DNA of 64,000 nt from positions 17,379 to 81,378 of the forward strand of contig NZ_VCHQ01000025.1 of assembly GCF_005860775.1 (NCBI RefSeq). Reading direction: 5' to 3'. This DNA is from Klebsiella indica. Lineage in GTDB: Bacteria; Pseudomonadota; Gammaproteobacteria; Enterobacterales; Enterobacteriaceae. The notes under the pieces were generated by a model, which saw only the letters and a list, made by a program, of their open reading frames with translations, was not told where the DNA came from and ran no database searches. The position numbers were made by a program, and so were the translations under genes. Below, piece by piece: positions 48,457 to 61,331 of the stretch; within the stretch, counting starts at the first letter, position 1; each line of letters starts with the position of its first letter.

Positions 48457-50093
48457 CGCCAGGAGAATTACGGCGACTGTATTTCATCATCCACACTTTT
48501 TTGAGCTACGGGCTTGATGAGCTCATCCCCAAAATGCGAATCACGCTGCCGTTGCGAATCTGGCGGCGGATGTTGTTCTGGATGCCAAACCGCCATAAAG
48601 ATAAACCTCTTGGCGAGCGTTTACGCCTTGCGCTACAAGAACTGGGGCCGGTGTGGATTAAGTTTGGCCAGATGCTCTCGACTCGTCGCGACCTGTTCCC
48701 GCCACATATCGCCGATCAGTTGGCGATGCTGCAGGATCGCGTCGCGCCGTTTGACGGTCATCAGGCTAAAAAGCAGATTGAGCAAGCGATGGGGGGGTTA
48801 CCGATTGACGCCTGGTTTGATGATTTTTCCATCGAACCGCTTGCTTCTGCCTCTATTGCCCAGGTCCATACCGCCCGTCTGAAAGAAAACGGGAAAGAGG
48901 TTGTGATTAAGGTAATCCGCCCGGATATCGTGCCGGTTATCAAGGCAGATATGAAGCTCATCTACCGCCTCGCCCGCTGGGTACCCCATCTGTTGCCCGA
49001 CGGTCGCCGCCTTCGCCCGCAGGAAGTGGTTCGCGAATACGAAAAAACGCTGCTTGATGAACTCAACCTGCTTCGGGAATCGGCGAACGCTATTCAACTT
49101 CGTCGTAATTTTGAAGATAGCCCGATGCTTTATGTTCCGGAAGTCTATTCCGACTACTGTAGCGAGGGCATGATGGTCATGGAGCGGATTTACGGGATCC
49201 CGGTTTCCGATGTCGCCGCTCTGGAGGCACAGGGTACTAACATGAAGCTGCTGGCTGAGCGCGGGGTACAGGTTTTCTTCACTCAGGTTTTCCGCGACAG
49301 CTTCTTCCATGCCGATATGCATCCGGGTAATATTTTTGTCAGTCGTAGTCATCCGGAAAACCCGCAGTACATTGGTATTGACTGTGGTATTGTTGGTTCG
49401 CTGAACAAAGAAGATAAGCGCTATCTGGCAGAAAATTTCATTGCCTTCTTCAACCGCGATTATCGTAAGGTTGCTGAACTGCACGTTGATTCCGGCTGGG
49501 TTCCTCCGGATACCAATGTTGAAGAGTTTGAGTTCGCTATCCGTACCGTCTGCGAGCCAATTTTTGAAAAACCGTTGGCGGAAATCTCGTTCGGTCATGT
49601 GTTGTTGAACCTGTTTAACACGGCCCGACGCTTCAATATGGAAGTGCAGCCGCAGCTGGTGCTGTTACAGAAGACATTACTTTACGTAGAAGGGGTAGGC
49701 CGCCAGCTCTATCCTCAGTTAGACTTGTGGAAAACGGCGAAGCCGTTCCTTGAGTCGTGGATTAAAGAGCAGGTTGGCATTCCGGCTCTGGTTCGCGCGT
49801 TTAAAGAAAAGGCGCCGTTCTGGATCGAGAGAATGCCGGAAATACCTGAGCTGGTGTACCAGAGCCTGCAGCAAAGCAAGCAGTTGCAGAATAGCGTCGA
49901 TGCCATTGCGCGCGACCTCCAGGGGCGACACGTGCGCCAGGGGCAGTCCCGTTATCTGTTTGGTATAGGCGCTGTTTTATTACTCAGTGGTACGCTGTTA
50001 TTCATCTACCGTCCTGAGTGGGGCATGATGCCAGCCTGGCTGATGGCCGCTGGCGTTGTCACCTGGCTTATTGGCTGGCGAAAGACGAAATGA
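48453..50093 (+). CDS. ubiB: Ubiquinone biosynthesis kinase-like protein UbiB
   Basis: 546 aa, atypical protein-kinase-like ATPase of the UbiB/ADCK family at the inner membrane. The KxGQ motif is in [17 protein letters not shown], Ala-rich nucleotide loop in [13 protein letters not shown], and the catalytic HADMHPGN and GIDCGIVG segments are present. Two C-terminal membrane helices (about residues 500-520 and 524-542). Usual length. Confidence 0.96.
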   Translation: MTPGELRRLYFIIHTFLSYGLDELIPKMRITLPLRIWRRMLFWMPNRHKDKPLGERLRLALQELGPVWIKFGQMLSTRRDLFPPHIADQLAMLQDRVAPFDGHQAKKQIEQAMGGLPIDAWFDDFSIEPLASASIAQVHTARLKENGKEVVIKVIRPDIVPVIKADMKLIYRLARWVPHLLPDGRRLRPQEVVREYEKTLLDELNLLRESANAIQLRRNFEDSPMLYVPEVYSDYCSEGMMVMERIYGIPVSDVAALEAQGTNMKLLAERGVQVFFTQVFRDSFFHADMHPGNIFVSRSHPENPQYIGIDCGIVGSLNKEDKRYLAENFIAFFNRDYRKVAELHVDSGWVPPDTNVEEFEFAIRTVCEPIFEKPLAEISFGHVLLNLFNTARRFNMEVQPQLVLLQKTLLYVEGVGRQLYPQLDLWKTAKPFLESWIKEQVGIPALVRAFKEKAPFWIERMPEIPELVYQSLQQSKQLQNSVDAIARDLQGRHVRQGQSRYLFGIGAVLLLSGTLLFIYRPEWGMMPAWLMAAGVVTWLIGWRKTK

Positions 50094-50170
50094 CGGCTGT
50101 CTCCTTTATCATTACGCATAACGTGTATATTGCGTCCTAATAATTCATCATTTGTCATTGAGGAATGTGT

Positions 50171-50422
50171 ATGGGTGGGATCAGTATTTGGCAGTTACTC
50201 ATCGTTGTCGTCATCGTAGTCCTGCTTTTTGGGACAAAAAAACTGAGTTCGCTCGGCTCGGATTTAGGCGCGTCGATTAAAGGCTTTAAAAAGGCCATGA
50301 GCGACGATGATAAGTCCGAAAAATCAGCGCCTGATGCAGACTTCACGGCGAAAACCCTTGCCGATAAACCGGATGATGCCAGGAAAGATGAAACTAAACG
50401 CCACGACAAAGAGCAGGTGTAA
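50171..50422 (+). CDS. tatA: Sec-independent protein translocase subunit TatA
   Basis: 83 aa, six shorter than E. coli TatA, all missing from the acidic C-terminal tail. N-terminal helix ([19 protein letters not shown]) followed by the amphipathic helix [17 protein letters not shown] with the FGTKKL hinge. It forms the size-variable pore of the twin-arginine pathway. ATG at 50171, with GAGGA upstream, is preferred to an in-frame start at 50165. Confidence 0.96.
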   Translation: MGGISIWQLLIVVVIVVLLFGTKKLSSLGSDLGASIKGFKKAMSDDDKSEKSAPDADFTAKTLADKPDDARKDETKRHDKEQV

Positions 50423-50425
50423 TTC

Positions 50426-50965
50426 GTGTTCGATATCGGTTTTAGTGAATTACTGCTGGTATTCGTGATTGGCCTCATCGTTTTGGGGCCACAGCGACTT
50501 CCTGTCGCGGTAAAAACGGTCGCCAGCTGGATTCGTACACTGCGGTCTCTGGCGGCAACTGTACAGAATGAGATAACCCAGGAATTAAAACTGCAGGAGT
50601 TTCAGGAAAGCCTGAAGAAAGTGGAAAAGGCCAGCCTGGATAACCTGACGCCCGAGCTGAAAGCGTCTATGGATGAGCTGCGTGAAGCAGCGGAATCTAT
50701 GAAGCGCTCCTATTCTGTCCACGATCCTGAAAAAGCCAGCGACGAAGCCAACACTATCCATAACCCGGTAGTGAAGGCGAGCGAAACGCTGCGCAAGGAC
50801 GTGACGCCGGCTACGGCTGAACATCAGGCCAGCGCGCCGGAGCATGCCCCTGAAAACGTTGCGGCAGAGCCTCTCGTCTATGGGACTGAATTCCCGCCGG
50901 CGAAAGAAAAAGTGACTGTGCCAGTTTCCGACACCTCCTCCCCAGCATCGAGTGATAAACAGTAA
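50426..50965 (+). CDS. tatB: Sec-independent protein translocase subunit TatB (GTG start)
   Basis: 179 aa. N-terminal membrane helix [26 protein letters not shown] with the conserved Glu8 and the GP hinge, a long amphipathic region, then an Ala/Pro/Glu-rich flexible tail. With TatC it is the receptor for twin-arginine signal peptides. GTG start at 50426, three bases after tatA stop. Confidence 0.96.
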   Translation: MFDIGFSELLLVFVIGLIVLGPQRLPVAVKTVASWIRTLRSLAATVQNEITQELKLQEFQESLKKVEKASLDNLTPELKASMDELREAAESMKRSYSVHDPEKASDEANTIHNPVVKASETLRKDVTPATAEHQASAPEHAPENVAAEPLVYGTEFPPAKEKVTVPVSDTSSPASSDKQ

Positions 50966-50967
50966 AA

Positions 50968-51741
50968 ATGGGCGTAGACGATACTCAACCGCTAATTACG
51001 CATCTGATTGAGCTGCGCAAGCGCTTGATCAACAGCATTCTTGCCATACTGGTGATTTTTCTGGCACTGGTTTATTTTGCCAACGATATCTATCAACTGG
51101 TTTCCGCGCCGCTGATTCGGCAGATGCCGGTTGGGGCGACAATGATCGCGACTGACGTTGCCTCGCCCTTCTTCACCCCGATCAAACTGACCTTTATGGT
51201 GTCGATAATTTTGTCGGTACCGGTCATTCTGTATCAGGTCTGGGCCTTTGTTGCTCCAGCGCTGTATAAGCATGAGCGTCGGCTGGTGATGCCGCTTCTC
51301 ATCTCCAGTACGCTGCTATTCTACATCGGCATGGCCTTTGCCTATTTCGTTGTTTTCCCGCTGGCATTTGGTTTTCTGACCCACGCGGCACCGCAAGGCG
51401 TACAAGTTTCTACCGATATCCGTAGCTATCTCGATTTTGTTATGGCGCTATTTATCGCCTTTGGCGTCTCGTTCGAGGTGCCTGTGGCGATTGTGCTGCT
51501 GTGCTGGATGGGGGTAACCACGCCGGAGGACTTGCGTAAAAAAAGGCCCTACGTACTGGTCGGGGCGTTCGTCATCGGAATGCTGCTGACGCCGCCGGAT
51601 GTGTTCTCGCAAACCCTGCTGGCGATTCCGATGTACTGTCTGTTTGAAGTCGGGGTCTTCTGTGCGCGCTTCTATACCGGTAAACGCCTGACGCGTGATG
51701 AAGATGCCGCCGCCGAAGAGGCGCAGGGCAAAGAAGAATAA
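50968..51741 (+). CDS. tatC: Sec-independent protein translocase subunit TatC
   Basis: 257 aa, six membrane helices. The N-terminal cytoplasmic segment HLIELRKRL and Glu in [16 protein letters not shown] form the twin-arginine binding site; the [13 protein letters not shown] helix and the TPPDVFSQ periplasmic loop are conserved. Last membrane gene of the tat operon. Confidence 0.96.
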   Translation: MGVDDTQPLITHLIELRKRLINSILAILVIFLALVYFANDIYQLVSAPLIRQMPVGATMIATDVASPFFTPIKLTFMVSIILSVPVILYQVWAFVAPALYKHERRLVMPLLISSTLLFYIGMAFAYFVVFPLAFGFLTHAAPQGVQVSTDIRSYLDFVMALFIAFGVSFEVPVAIVLLCWMGVTTPEDLRKKRPYVLVGAFVIGMLLTPPDVFSQTLLAIPMYCLFEVGVFCARFYTGKRLTRDEDAAAEEAQGKEE

Positions 51742-51746
51742 AGACC

Positions 51747-51768
51747 AGCCGCCCGTCAGGGCGGTTGT
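51747..51768 (+). terminator. Possible attenuating hairpin between tatC and tatD
   Basis: CCGCCC (51749-51754) and GGGCGG (51759-51764) with a GTCA loop and only a weak T stretch (TTGTCATAT). It could reduce readthrough from tatABC into tatD. Confidence 0.45.
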
Positions 51769-51783
51769 CATATAAGGGTAATG

Positions 51784-52566
51784 ATGTTTGATATCGGCGT
51801 AAATTTGACCAGCCCGCAGTTTTCACGCGACCGCGATGAGGTTGTTTCTCGCGCCCGGGCGGCAGGCGTTACCGGTATGCTGCTAACGGGAACCAATCTG
51901 CATGAAAGTGAACAGGCTCAGCAGATGGCGCGCCGTTATTCCGGATGTTGGTCAACTGCCGGTGTTCATCCCCACGACAGCAGCACCTGGACGGAGTCGA
52001 TTGCGGCGTCGGTTTTTGCGCTGGCCCATGAACCGGAAGTCGTTGCTGTTGGTGAGTGTGGACTGGATTTCAACCGAAACTTTTCGACGCCCCGCGAGCA
52101 GGAAGCGGCATTTAGCGCCCAGCTGGCGCTGGCGGCTGAGTTGTCGATGCCGGTATTTTTGCACTGTCGCGATGCGCACGAGCGCTTTCTGGCGCTATTA
52201 ACCCCCTGGCTTGAGAAACTTCCTGGCGCGGTACTGCACTGTTTTACCGGCAGCCGCGAAGAGATGCGTGAATGCGTGGATCGCGGTTTATTTATTGGTA
52301 TTACCGGTTGGGTGTGCGACGAGCGTCGGGGGCTGGAACTGCGAGAATTACTGGCCGACATTCCGGCAGCGCGTTTGCTGATTGAGACCGATGCGCCGTA
52401 TCTGTTGCCGCGGGATATGCGGCCAAAGCCCTCTTCCCGCCGCAATGAACCCGCATACCTGCCGCATATTCTGACCAGTATCGCGGGATGGCGCGGGGAG
52501 GAAGCCCGGTGGCTGGAAGAGATGACCGATGCTAACGCCAGAAGACTTTTTGGCGTGCGCTTTTAA
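51784..52566 (+). CDS. tatD: 3'-5' DNase TatD
   Basis: 260 aa metal-dependent hydrolase. Metal ligands: Glu in VGECGLDF, His in FLHCRDAHE, His in LHCFTG, Asp in IETDAPYL. As in E. coli TatD, the N-terminal HxH pair of the family is replaced (DIGVNL). It acts on DNA during oxidative repair, not in Tat transport itself. Start 51784 is favoured over 51781 by spacing from AAGGG. Confidence 0.95.
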   Translation: MFDIGVNLTSPQFSRDRDEVVSRARAAGVTGMLLTGTNLHESEQAQQMARRYSGCWSTAGVHPHDSSTWTESIAASVFALAHEPEVVAVGECGLDFNRNFSTPREQEAAFSAQLALAAELSMPVFLHCRDAHERFLALLTPWLEKLPGAVLHCFTGSREEMRECVDRGLFIGITGWVCDERRGLELRELLADIPAARLLIETDAPYLLPRDMRPKPSSRRNEPAYLPHILTSIAGWRGEEARWLEEMTDANARRLFGVRF

Positions 52567-52581
52567 ATAAACGAAACGGTG

Positions 52582-53070
52582 TCAGATTTTATAAAAATCC
52601 GTATTTTTGACGCTCTGCAGTACCTGTTTGTTCAGCAGGTTCAACAGCAGCATAGAACGAGATTCACCATCCGGTTCGGTAAAGATTGCCTGTAAGCCCT
52701 CAAATGCGCCGTCAGTAATCAGCACGTTGTCGCCTTCATACGGCGTTTCCGGGTCGGTAATGCCTTCCGGTTTGTAAATGGAAAGCTGGTGAATGACAGT
52801 GGACGGCACGATGGCAGGCAATGCGCCAAAACGTACAAAGCTGTTTACACCACGAGTCGCGCTGATGGTAGTGGTATGAATCACTTCCGGATCGAACTCG
52901 ATAAACAGATAGTTTGGGAACAGGGGCTCGCTGACCATCGTGCGTTTACCGCGGATGATTTTTTCCAGTTCGATCATGGGCATCAGGCAATTGACAGCCT
53001 GCCGTTCAAGATGTTCCTGGGCGCGTTCAAGCTGCCCACGTTTGCAATAAAGTAAATACCAGGCTTGCAT
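52582..53070 (-). CDS. rfaH: Transcription antitermination factor RfaH
   Basis: 162 aa, equal to E. coli. NusG paralogue that binds RNA polymerase at ops elements and boosts long surface-polysaccharide and fertility operons. N-terminal NGN domain ([27 protein letters not shown]) and C-terminal KOW/alpha-hairpin that refolds. ATG at 53070; an in-frame ATG at 53103 would add 11 residues with no counterpart. Convergent with tatD. Confidence 0.96.
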   Translation of the reverse strand: MQAWYLLYCKRGQLERAQEHLERQAVNCLMPMIELEKIIRGKRTMVSEPLFPNYLFIEFDPEVIHTTTISATRGVNSFVRFGALPAIVPSTVIHQLSIYKPEGITDPETPYEGDNVLITDGAFEGLQAIFTEPDGESRSMLLLNLLNKQVLQSVKNTDFYKI

Positions 53071-53245
53071 AATGACTCTTTCCATTCTACTGGCAGCAAG
53101 CATAGCAAAAGCCCGGGCGATCGCGAAATCATTGCGGATGAAAACTAAATATCAGCGTACTTTCACGCTAATTTAACAAAAGTGCAGCATCACTCCGGCG
53201 AACACCGTATAATCAGTCGCCTGTACAGAGGCCAATAACAACGCC

Positions 53246-54715
53246 ATGAAATACCACGATCTACGCGAATTTCTGACATTACTGGAGCAGCAGGGGGAAT
53301 TGAAACGGATTTCCCTGCCAATCGATCCCCACCTGGAGATTACCGAAATTGCCGATCGCACTTTGCGCGCGGGTGGCCCGGCTTTGCTGTTTGAAAACCC
53401 TAAGGGGTATTCGATGCCGGTGCTGTGCAACCTTTTTGGCACGCCACGGCGTGTGGCGCTGGGTATGGGGCAGGAGGATGTGAGTTCGCTGCGTGAAGTG
53501 GGTAAACTTCTGGCGTTTCTTAAAGAGCCGGAGCCGCCAAAGGGGTTCCGCGATCTGTTTGATAAAATGCCGCAATTCAGGCAAGTGCTGAATATGCCGA
53601 CTAAGCGTTTGCGCGGGGCGCCATGTCAACAGAAAATCATTCAGGGCGATGCCGTAGATCTGACGCGTATCCCAATCATGACCTGCTGGCCGGAAGATGC
53701 CGCGCCGCTCATCACATGGGGACTGACGGTAACCCGTGGTCCGCATAAAGAGCGGCAAAATTTGGGGATTTATCGTCAGCAACTGATTGGCAAAAATAAA
53801 CTGATTATGCGCTGGCTATCTCATCGCGGTGGCGCACTGGATTTTCAGGAATGGTGCGCGGCGCATCCTGGTGAACGTTTCCCGGTTTCTGTGGCGCTGG
53901 GTGCCGATCCGGCAACGATACTTGGCGCGGTGACGCCTGTTCCTGACACCCTTTCCGAGTATGCGTTTGCTGGCCTCCTGCGCGGAACGAAAACCGAAGT
54001 GGTGAAATGCATCTCTAACGATCTTGACGTGCCCGCCAGCGCGGAGATCGTGCTGGAAGGGTATATTGAGGCCGGGGAAATGGCGGCGGAAGGCCCGTAT
54101 GGCGACCATACCGGCTATTACAATGAAGTGGATAATTTCCCGGTCTTTACCGTGACGCACATAACCCAGCGTGAAGATGCTATTTACCATTCGACCTACA
54201 CCGGACGGCCGCCTGATGAACCGGCGGTACTGGGGGTGGCGCTGAATGAAGTGTTTGTGCCGATTCTGCAAAAGCAGTTCCCTGAAATTGTTGATTTTTA
54301 TCTGCCGCCAGAAGGGTGTTCCTATCGCCTGGCGGTCGTCACGATGAAGAAGCAATACGCGGGTCATGCGAAACGTGTAATGATGGGCGTCTGGTCGTTC
54401 CTGCGCCAGTTTATGTACACCAAGTTCGTCATCGTCTGTGATGACGATGTGAATGCCCGTGACTGGAATGACGTGATTTGGGCAATAACTACTCGCATGG
54501 ATCCGGCACGTGATACGGTTCTGGTAGAAAACACGCCAATTGATTATCTGGATTTTGCCTCACCGGTCTCCGGTTTGGGTTCAAAAATGGGGCTGGATGC
54601 CACAAATAAATGGCCTGGTGAAACCCAGCGCGAGTGGGGGCATCCCATTAAGAAAGATCCTGAAGTGACGGCGCGCGTTGACGCCATCTGGGATGAACTG
54701 GCCATCTTAAAATAA
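53246..54715 (+). CDS. ubiD: 3-octaprenyl-4-hydroxybenzoate carboxy-lyase UbiD
   Basis: 489 aa, prenylated-FMN-dependent decarboxylase of ubiquinone synthesis. prFMN- and Mn-binding segments: [27 protein letters not shown] region and [12 protein letters not shown]. coli UbiD is a little longer at both ends (start MDAMKY; C-terminal NGKSA); here the ATG at 53246 is the only one in frame before MKYHDL. Divergent from rfaH. Confidence 0.95.
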   Translation: MKYHDLREFLTLLEQQGELKRISLPIDPHLEITEIADRTLRAGGPALLFENPKGYSMPVLCNLFGTPRRVALGMGQEDVSSLREVGKLLAFLKEPEPPKGFRDLFDKMPQFRQVLNMPTKRLRGAPCQQKIIQGDAVDLTRIPIMTCWPEDAAPLITWGLTVTRGPHKERQNLGIYRQQLIGKNKLIMRWLSHRGGALDFQEWCAAHPGERFPVSVALGADPATILGAVTPVPDTLSEYAFAGLLRGTKTEVVKCISNDLDVPASAEIVLEGYIEAGEMAAEGPYGDHTGYYNEVDNFPVFTVTHITQREDAIYHSTYTGRPPDEPAVLGVALNEVFVPILQKQFPEIVDFYLPPEGCSYRLAVVTMKKQYAGHAKRVMMGVWSFLRQFMYTKFVIVCDDDVNARDWNDVIWAITTRMDPARDTVLVENTPIDYLDFASPVSGLGSKMGLDATNKWPGETQREWGHPIKKDPEVTARVDAIWDELAILK

Positions 54716-54769
54716 CAGGAAGCGGGGCTACGCCGCTGTTTTGCACAATAGACCCGATAGAGGGAAAGC

Positions 54770-55471
54770 ATGACAACCTTAAGCTGTAAAGTGACCTCGG
54801 TGGAGGCGATTACCGATACCGTGTATCGTGTTCGATTAGTGCCGGAAGCGGCGTTTTCCTTCCGTGCGGGCCAGTATCTGATGGTGGTGATGGATGAGCG
54901 CGATAAGCGCCCATTCTCGATGGCTTCTACGCCTGCGGAACATGAGTTTATCGAACTGCATATCGGTGCATCTGAACTTAACCTGTATGCGATGGCGGTG
55001 ATGGATCGTATCCTGAAAGAGCGTGAAATCGTGGTTGATATGCCGCATGGCGAAGCCTGGCTGCGCGACGATGAGGATCGTCCATTGATTTTGATCGCTG
55101 GCGGAACGGGCTTCTCATATGTGCGTTCGATTTTGCTCACCGCGCTGGCGCGTAATCCCAACCGCGATATTGCTATTTACTGGGGGGGACGGGAAGAGAA
55201 GCATCTCTACGATCTCGTTGAGCTGGAAGCGCTTTCCGTTAAACACCCTAATTTGCGCGTTGAGCCGGTGGTTGAACAGCCGGAAGAAGGCTGGCGAGGC
55301 CGCTCTGGGACGGTATTAACCGCAGTCTTGCAGGATTACGGTACGCTGGCGGAGCATGATATCTATATTGCCGGTCGTTTTGAGATGGCGAAAATCGCGC
55401 GCGACCTGTTCTGCAATGAGCGCAACGCGCAGGAAGATCGCCTGTTTGGCGATGCGTTTGCCTTTATCTGA
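54770..55471 (+). CDS. fre: NAD(P)H-flavin reductase
   Basis: 233 aa, equal to E. coli. Reduces free flavins with NAD(P)H and supports iron release and cobalamin reduction. Ferredoxin-reductase-like fold: flavin motif RPFSMAS (RxxS), NAD motif AGGTGFSY, and the C-terminal [16 protein letters not shown]. It lies 54 bp after ubiD. Confidence 0.95.
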   Translation: MTTLSCKVTSVEAITDTVYRVRLVPEAAFSFRAGQYLMVVMDERDKRPFSMASTPAEHEFIELHIGASELNLYAMAVMDRILKEREIVVDMPHGEAWLRDDEDRPLILIAGGTGFSYVRSILLTALARNPNRDIAIYWGGREEKHLYDLVELEALSVKHPNLRVEPVVEQPEEGWRGRSGTVLTAVLQDYGTLAEHDIYIAGRFEMAKIARDLFCNERNAQEDRLFGDAFAFI

Positions 55472-55555
55472 TTGTCGATATCAGCGCATCCGGGTTTTCG
55501 CCCGGATGCTGCGGTGATCCCCTGACAGGCGGGAAGAACGGCAACTACATTGTTA

Positions 55556-55682
55556 TATACCCGTCATACTTCAAGTTGCATGTGCGTTGGCTTTCCTCGT
55601 TCACCCCAGTCACGTACTGGAGTACGCTCCCGGGGATTCACTGCGTCGCCGCCTTCCTGCAACTCGAATAATTTAGGGTATA
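55556..55682. repeat. Intact ERIC element between fre and fadA
   Basis: 127 bp, the canonical ERIC length, bounded by TATACCC and GGGTATA. The central part CACCCCAGTCAC...GCTCCCGGGGATTCAC matches the sequences on which ERIC-PCR primers are based. Confidence 0.93.
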
Positions 55683-55698
55683 GAGTGGCATTTGCGTT

Positions 55699-55771
55699 GT
55701 AGGCCGGATAAGACGCCTGAGCGTCGTCATCCGGCATGGTCGCCGGGGGCGCTTCGCTTGCCCGGCCTGCA
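55699..55771. repeat. REP/BIME pair at the 3' end of fadA
   Basis: GTAGGCCGGATAAGAC...GTCATCCGGC and the inverse GCCGGGGGCGCTTCGCTTGCCCGGCCTGC. It directly follows the ERIC element; together they fill the fre-fadA gap of 318 bp (convergent ends). Confidence 0.88.
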
Positions 55772-55789
55772 ATAAATAACGCTCTATGA

Positions 55790-56962
<1,173 letters not shown>

Positions 56963-59152
56963 TTAAGCCGTTTTCAGGTCGCCAACCGGGCGGGCTGGCT
57001 CAACTGGGGGATAGTACGGTTCGTTATGGCGCGCTTTGTTACGCAGACCTTCCGGCACTTCATAGAGTGGGCCGAGGTGCTGATACTGCTGCGCCATATC
57101 GAGATATTTTGCGCTGCCGAGCGTATCCAGCCAGCGGAACGCGCCGCCGTGGAACGGAGGGAAGCCCAGACCGTAAACCAGCGCCATATCCGCTTCTGCC
57201 GGACTGGCGATGATGCCTTCTTCCAGACAGCGCACCACTTCGTTGACCATCGGAATCATCATGCGGGCGATAATCTCTTCGTCGCTGAAGTCGCGCTTCG
57301 GCTGGCTGACCTCTGCCAGCAGGCTGTCCACGGCCGCATCTTCTTCTTTCTTCGGCTTACCTTTGCTGTCTTCTTTATAGCGCCAGAATCCCAGACCGTT
57401 TTTCTGACCATAGCGGCTGGCGTCAAACAGCGCGTCGATGGCATCACGATAATCTTTCTGCATACGCTGTGGGAAACCGGCCGCCATGACTGCCTGCGCA
57501 TGATGCGCGGTATCGATCCCGACCACATCCAGCAGATAAGCCGGGCCCATCGGCCAGCCAAACTGTTTCTCCATCACTTTGTCGACGTTGCGGAAATCGG
57601 CGCCGTCGCGCAGTAGCTGGCTGAAACCGGCGAAATACGGGAACAGTACGCGGTTAACAAAGAAGCCGGGGCAGTCGTTGACCACAATTGGCGTTTTGCC
57701 CATACGGCTTGCCCAGGCGACGACTTTAGCGATGGTTTCATCCGAGCTTTTCTCGCCGCGAATGATTTCAACCAGCGGCATCCGGTGTACCGGGTTAAAG
57801 AAGTGCATGCCGCAGAAGTTTTCCGGGCGCTTCAGCGCGCTTGCCAGTTCGCTAATGGGAATGGTGGACGTATTCGACGCCAGCACGGTATCCGGGCGGA
57901 CGTTGTCTTCGGTCTCCGCCAGTACCGCTTTCTTCACTTTCGGGTTTTCCACGACCGCTTCGACCACCACATCAACGCGATCAAAACCGGCGTAGTCCAG
58001 CGTTGGGTGAATCGCTGAAATCACGCCCGCCAGTTTCAGGCCGTCGATCCTGCCGCGTTCCAGTTGCTTATTCAGCAGTTTGGCCGCTTCGGTCATGCCC
58101 AGCGTCAGGGATTTGTCGTTGATATCTTTCATGATCACCGGCACGCCTTTCCAGGCTGACTGGTAAGCGATGCCGCCGCCCATAATACCGGCGCCCAGTA
58201 CAGCTGCCTGCTTCGGTGTTTCAACGTCTTTGGTCAGCTTTTTCGCTTTACCTTTCACGAACTGATCGTTGAGGAAGATACCGACCAGCGCGCGGGCTTC
58301 ATTGGTATGCGCCAGCGGGACAAAGCTTTTATTTTCCAGATTCAGGGCTTCTTCACGGCCAGAGCGTGCGGCGGCTTCGATCGTTTTCACGGCGGTCATC
58401 GGGGCGGGGTAATGCTTCCCGGCCGTCTGCGCCACCATGCCTTTGGCGATGGTAAAGCTCATCGCCGCTTCAATTTTACTGAGCTTCAACGGTTCCAGCT
58501 TCGGCTGGCGTTTGGCTTTCCAGTCCAGTGAGCCGTCAATCGCCTGACGTAATACCGCTATTGCGCCATCAAGCAGTTTCTCCGGTTTCACGATACCGTC
58601 GACCAGGCCGATTTTCAGCGCCTGCTCAGCGCCGATGTCTTTCCCGGCAGCAATAATTTCCAGCGCGCTGTCAGCGCCCAGCATACGCGGCATACGGACA
58701 GAACCGCCAAAGCCCGGCATGATGCCCAGCTTCGTTTCTGGCAGGCCAATGCGCAGATCCGGCGTCACCAGACGATAATCGGTCGCCAGTACGCACTCGC
58801 AGCCGCCGCCCAGCGCATAGCCGTTGACGGCGGAAAGCGTTGGCACCGGTAAATCTTCGAGGCGATTAAAGACGCTGTTGGCAAAGTGCAGCCACTGGCT
58901 GAGCTGTTCTTCAGGCACCTGGAACAGCGAAAGGAATTCGGTGATATCGGCACCGACAATAAAGGCCGCTTTCTCTGAGCGCAGCAGCAGCCCTTTAAGA
59001 TCTTTTTGTTTTTCGAGTACGTCCAGCGCCTGGCCGAGGCTGGCGACGGTTGCGGTATCGAGCTTGTTGACCGAGCCGGGGGCAGCGAAAACCAGTTCGG
59101 CAATGCCATCTTCCCGCCAGTCGAGGTACAGGGTGTCGCCTTTGTAAAGCAT
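56963..59152 (-). CDS. fadB: Fatty acid oxidation complex alpha subunit
   Basis: 729 aa, equal to E. coli. N-terminal crotonase domain (hydratase/isomerase: Glu in GGGCECVLA and Glu in [11 protein letters not shown]) and C-terminal 3-hydroxyacyl-CoA dehydrogenase ([15 protein letters not shown]ossmann loop; catalytic His in [11 protein letters not shown]). ATG at 59152 gives [10 protein letters not shown]; a longer in-frame start at 59230 crosses the FadR operator and is rejected. Confidence 0.97.
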   Translation of the reverse strand: MLYKGDTLYLDWREDGIAELVFAAPGSVNKLDTATVASLGQALDVLEKQKDLKGLLLRSEKAAFIVGADITEFLSLFQVPEEQLSQWLHFANSVFNRLEDLPVPTLSAVNGYALGGGCECVLATDYRLVTPDLRIGLPETKLGIMPGFGGSVRMPRMLGADSALEIIAAGKDIGAEQALKIGLVDGIVKPEKLLDGAIAVLRQAIDGSLDWKAKRQPKLEPLKLSKIEAAMSFTIAKGMVAQTAGKHYPAPMTAVKTIEAAARSGREEALNLENKSFVPLAHTNEARALVGIFLNDQFVKGKAKKLTKDVETPKQAAVLGAGIMGGGIAYQSAWKGVPVIMKDINDKSLTLGMTEAAKLLNKQLERGRIDGLKLAGVISAIHPTLDYAGFDRVDVVVEAVVENPKVKKAVLAETEDNVRPDTVLASNTSTIPISELASALKRPENFCGMHFFNPVHRMPLVEIIRGEKSSDETIAKVVAWASRMGKTPIVVNDCPGFFVNRVLFPYFAGFSQLLRDGADFRNVDKVMEKQFGWPMGPAYLLDVVGIDTAHHAQAVMAAGFPQRMQKDYRDAIDALFDASRYGQKNGLGFWRYKEDSKGKPKKEEDAAVDSLLAEVSQPKRDFSDEEIIARMMIPMVNEVVRCLEEGIIASPAEADMALVYGLGFPPFHGGAFRWLDTLGSAKYLDMAQQYQHLGPLYEVPEGLRNKARHNEPYYPPVEPARPVGDLKTA

Positions 59153-59177
59153 GTCAGTCTCCTGAATCCGCAAGGTG

Positions 59178-59194
59178 ATCTGGTCATACCAGAT
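59178..59194. promoter_or_regulatory. FadR operator of fadBA
   Basis: ATCTGGT-CAT-ACCAGAT, a perfect 17-bp palindrome matching the FadR consensus, 26 bp upstream of fadB. FadR represses fadBA without long-chain acyl-CoA. Confidence 0.93.
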
Positions 59195-59343
59195 GATCCG
59201 GAGTGTGGGATTTATGTTAAGAAATTGCAAATTAGTCTTTAAATAAATGCAGATCTGATCACATCCGGCGGAAATCCCCCCGCTTCAGGTCAATGTGCTA
59301 AGATGCGAAGCATCACGATCCAATAAAATCAAAGGATAAAAAG

Positions 59344-60675
59344 ATGGAATCACTGGCCGGTCTCTATAAAAATCATATCGTTACTTTACAAGAGCGTACT
59401 CGCGATGTTCTGGCCCGTTTCAAGCTGGATGCGTTGCTGATCCACTCCGGCGAACTGTTCAATGTTTTTCTTGACGATCATCCCTATCCGTTCAAGGTCA
59501 ACCCCCAATTCAAAGCCTGGGTACCGGTTACGCAGGTCCCTAACTGCTGGCTGTTGGTGGACGGTGTTAACAAACCGAAACTGTGGTTCTATCTACCGGT
59601 TGATTACTGGCATAACGTGGAGCCGCTGCCGACTTCATTCTGGACGGAAGAAGTGGAAGTGATCGCCTTGCCGAAAGCCGACGGTATTGGTAGCCAGTTG
59701 CCTGCGGCGCGCGGCAACATCGCTTATATCGGGCCGGTAGCGGAACGTGCGCTGGGGTTAGACATTGCCGCGGATAAAATCAATCCGAAAGGGGTTATTG
59801 ATTATCTGCACTACTATCGCTCTTATAAAACGGACTACGAGCTGGCTTGTATGCGTGAAGCACAAAAGTCAGCGGTTAATGGTCATCGGGCGGCCGAAGA
59901 GGCGTTTCGTTCCGGTATGAGCGAGTTTGATATCAATCAGGCCTATTTGACGGCGACAGGCCATCGCGATATTGATGTGCCTTACGCTAATATTGTGGCG
60001 CTGAACGAGCATGCCGCTGTACTGCATTACACTAAACTGGATTCCCGCGCACCTGCGGAGATACGCAGCTTCCTGCTGGACGCTGGCGCAGAATATAACG
60101 GTTACGCGGCTGATTTGACGCGCACCTGGGCGGCGCATAGCGATAATGACTATGCGCAGTTGGTTAAAGACGTCAACGATGAACAGTTGGCGTTGATTAG
60201 CACCATGAAAGCGGGCGTTAGCTATGTGGACTATCATATCCAGTTCCATCAGCGCATTGCCAAATTGTTGCGTAAGCATCAAATAGTCAAAGATATGAGC
60301 GAAGAGGCGATGGTGGAAAATGACCTGACCGGGCCATTTATGCCGCATGGTATTGGTCATCAACTGGGCCTGCAGGTCCATGATGTCGCAGGCTTTATGC
60401 AGGACGATACCGGGACGCATCTGGCCGCGCCGTCGAAATACCCATATCTGCGCTGCACCCGCGTGCTGCAACCGCGGATGGTGCTGACCATTGAGCCGGG
60501 TATTTACTTTATCGAATCGCTGCTGGCGCCGTGGCGCGAAGGGCCGTTCAGCAAACATTTTAACTGGCAGAAAATCGAAGCGCTGAAACCGTTTGGCGGC
60601 ATCCGTATTGAAGATAACGTGGTGATCCACGAAAACAGCGTCGAGAATATGACACGCGATCTGAAACTGGCGTAA
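59344..60675 (+). CDS. pepQ: Xaa-Pro dipeptidase PepQ
   Basis: 443 aa, equal to E. coli. Pita-bread metalloprotease that cleaves dipeptides with C-terminal proline; also hydrolyses organophosphate triesters. Metal ligands: Asp in [18 protein letters not shown] (two), His in [13 protein letters not shown], Glu in TIEPGIYF, Glu in GIRIEDNVV. It is divergent from fadBA and overlaps yigZ by 1 bp. Confidence 0.96.
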   Translation: MESLAGLYKNHIVTLQERTRDVLARFKLDALLIHSGELFNVFLDDHPYPFKVNPQFKAWVPVTQVPNCWLLVDGVNKPKLWFYLPVDYWHNVEPLPTSFWTEEVEVIALPKADGIGSQLPAARGNIAYIGPVAERALGLDIAADKINPKGVIDYLHYYRSYKTDYELACMREAQKSAVNGHRAAEEAFRSGMSEFDINQAYLTATGHRDIDVPYANIVALNEHAAVLHYTKLDSRAPAEIRSFLLDAGAEYNGYAADLTRTWAAHSDNDYAQLVKDVNDEQLALISTMKAGVSYVDYHIQFHQRIAKLLRKHQIVKDMSEEAMVENDLTGPFMPHGIGHQLGLQVHDVAGFMQDDTGTHLAAPSKYPYLRCTRVLQPRMVLTIEPGIYFIESLLAPWREGPFSKHFNWQKIEALKPFGGIRIEDNVVIHENSVENMTRDLKLA

Positions 60676-61289
60676 TGGAAAGCTGGTTGATACCGGCCGC
60701 GCCGGTCACCTTTGTTGAAGAGATCAAAAAGAGCCGCTTTATTACGTTGTTAGCGCATACCAACGGCGTAGCGGCGGCAAAGGCGTTTGTGGAGTTTGTC
60801 AGAGCCGGGCATCCGGATGCCCGCCACCACTGTGTGGCGTGGGTGGCGGGGCCGCCGAATGATTCACAACAGTTGGGTTTTTCCGATGATGGCGAACCGG
60901 CGGGAACCGCGGGGAAACCGATGCTGGCTCAGCTTATGGGCAGCGGCGTCGGTGAGATAACCGCTGTCGTCGTGCGTTACTACGGTGGTATTCTGCTGGG
61001 CACCGGCGGTCTGGTGAAAGCCTACGGCGGCGGCGTTCATCAGGCGCTTGCTCAGCTAACAACCCTGCGCAAGACGCCGCTGACCGCATATACGTTGCAG
61101 TGTGAATATGGGCAGTTAGCCGGGGTTGAAACGCTGTTGGCTCAGTTCTCAGGGAAAATTGTTGAAAGCGAATACCTGGCGTCTGTTCAGTTGCGCGTGG
61201 CGCTTCCCCAGGCTGAAGTGGCGCTATTTTCAGCAAAGCTGGCTGATTTTAGTCGTGGTTCGTTGCAATTACTGAAGATTGACGAATAA
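60675..61289 (+). CDS. yigZ: IMPACT family protein YigZ
   Basis: 204 aa. N-terminal UPF0029/IMPACT domain (HPDARHHCVAWVAG, FSDDGEPAGTAGKPML, VVVRYYGGILLGTGGLVKAYG) and C-terminal DUF1949 ferredoxin-like domain. The role is not firmly known; IMPACT relatives touch translation control. Co-directional with pepQ and trkH. Confidence 0.93.
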   Translation: MESWLIPAAPVTFVEEIKKSRFITLLAHTNGVAAAKAFVEFVRAGHPDARHHCVAWVAGPPNDSQQLGFSDDGEPAGTAGKPMLAQLMGSGVGEITAVVVRYYGGILLGTGGLVKAYGGGVHQALAQLTTLRKTPLTAYTLQCEYGQLAGVETLLAQFSGKIVESEYLASVQLRVALPQAEVALFSAKLADFSRGSLQLLKIDE

Positions 61290-61331
61290 TCCCCACCTGA
61301 TTTTTTTTGCATATCAAAGGAAGCGCCAGAG

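Noticed and set aside
51784..52566. Loss of the HxH metal motif as a defect in TatD
   Set aside because: E. coli TatD has the same DIGVNL variation and is an active nuclease, so this is a subfamily trait.
55556..55771. Possible mobile element or CRISPR-like repeat cluster between fre and fadA
   Set aside because: It resolves into one ERIC and one REP pair; no transposase, no regular spacers, no target-site duplication are visible.
59153..59230. Longer FadB from 59230
   Set aside because: It would put the FadR operator inside the coding sequence; ATG at 59152 gives the standard 729-residue protein.
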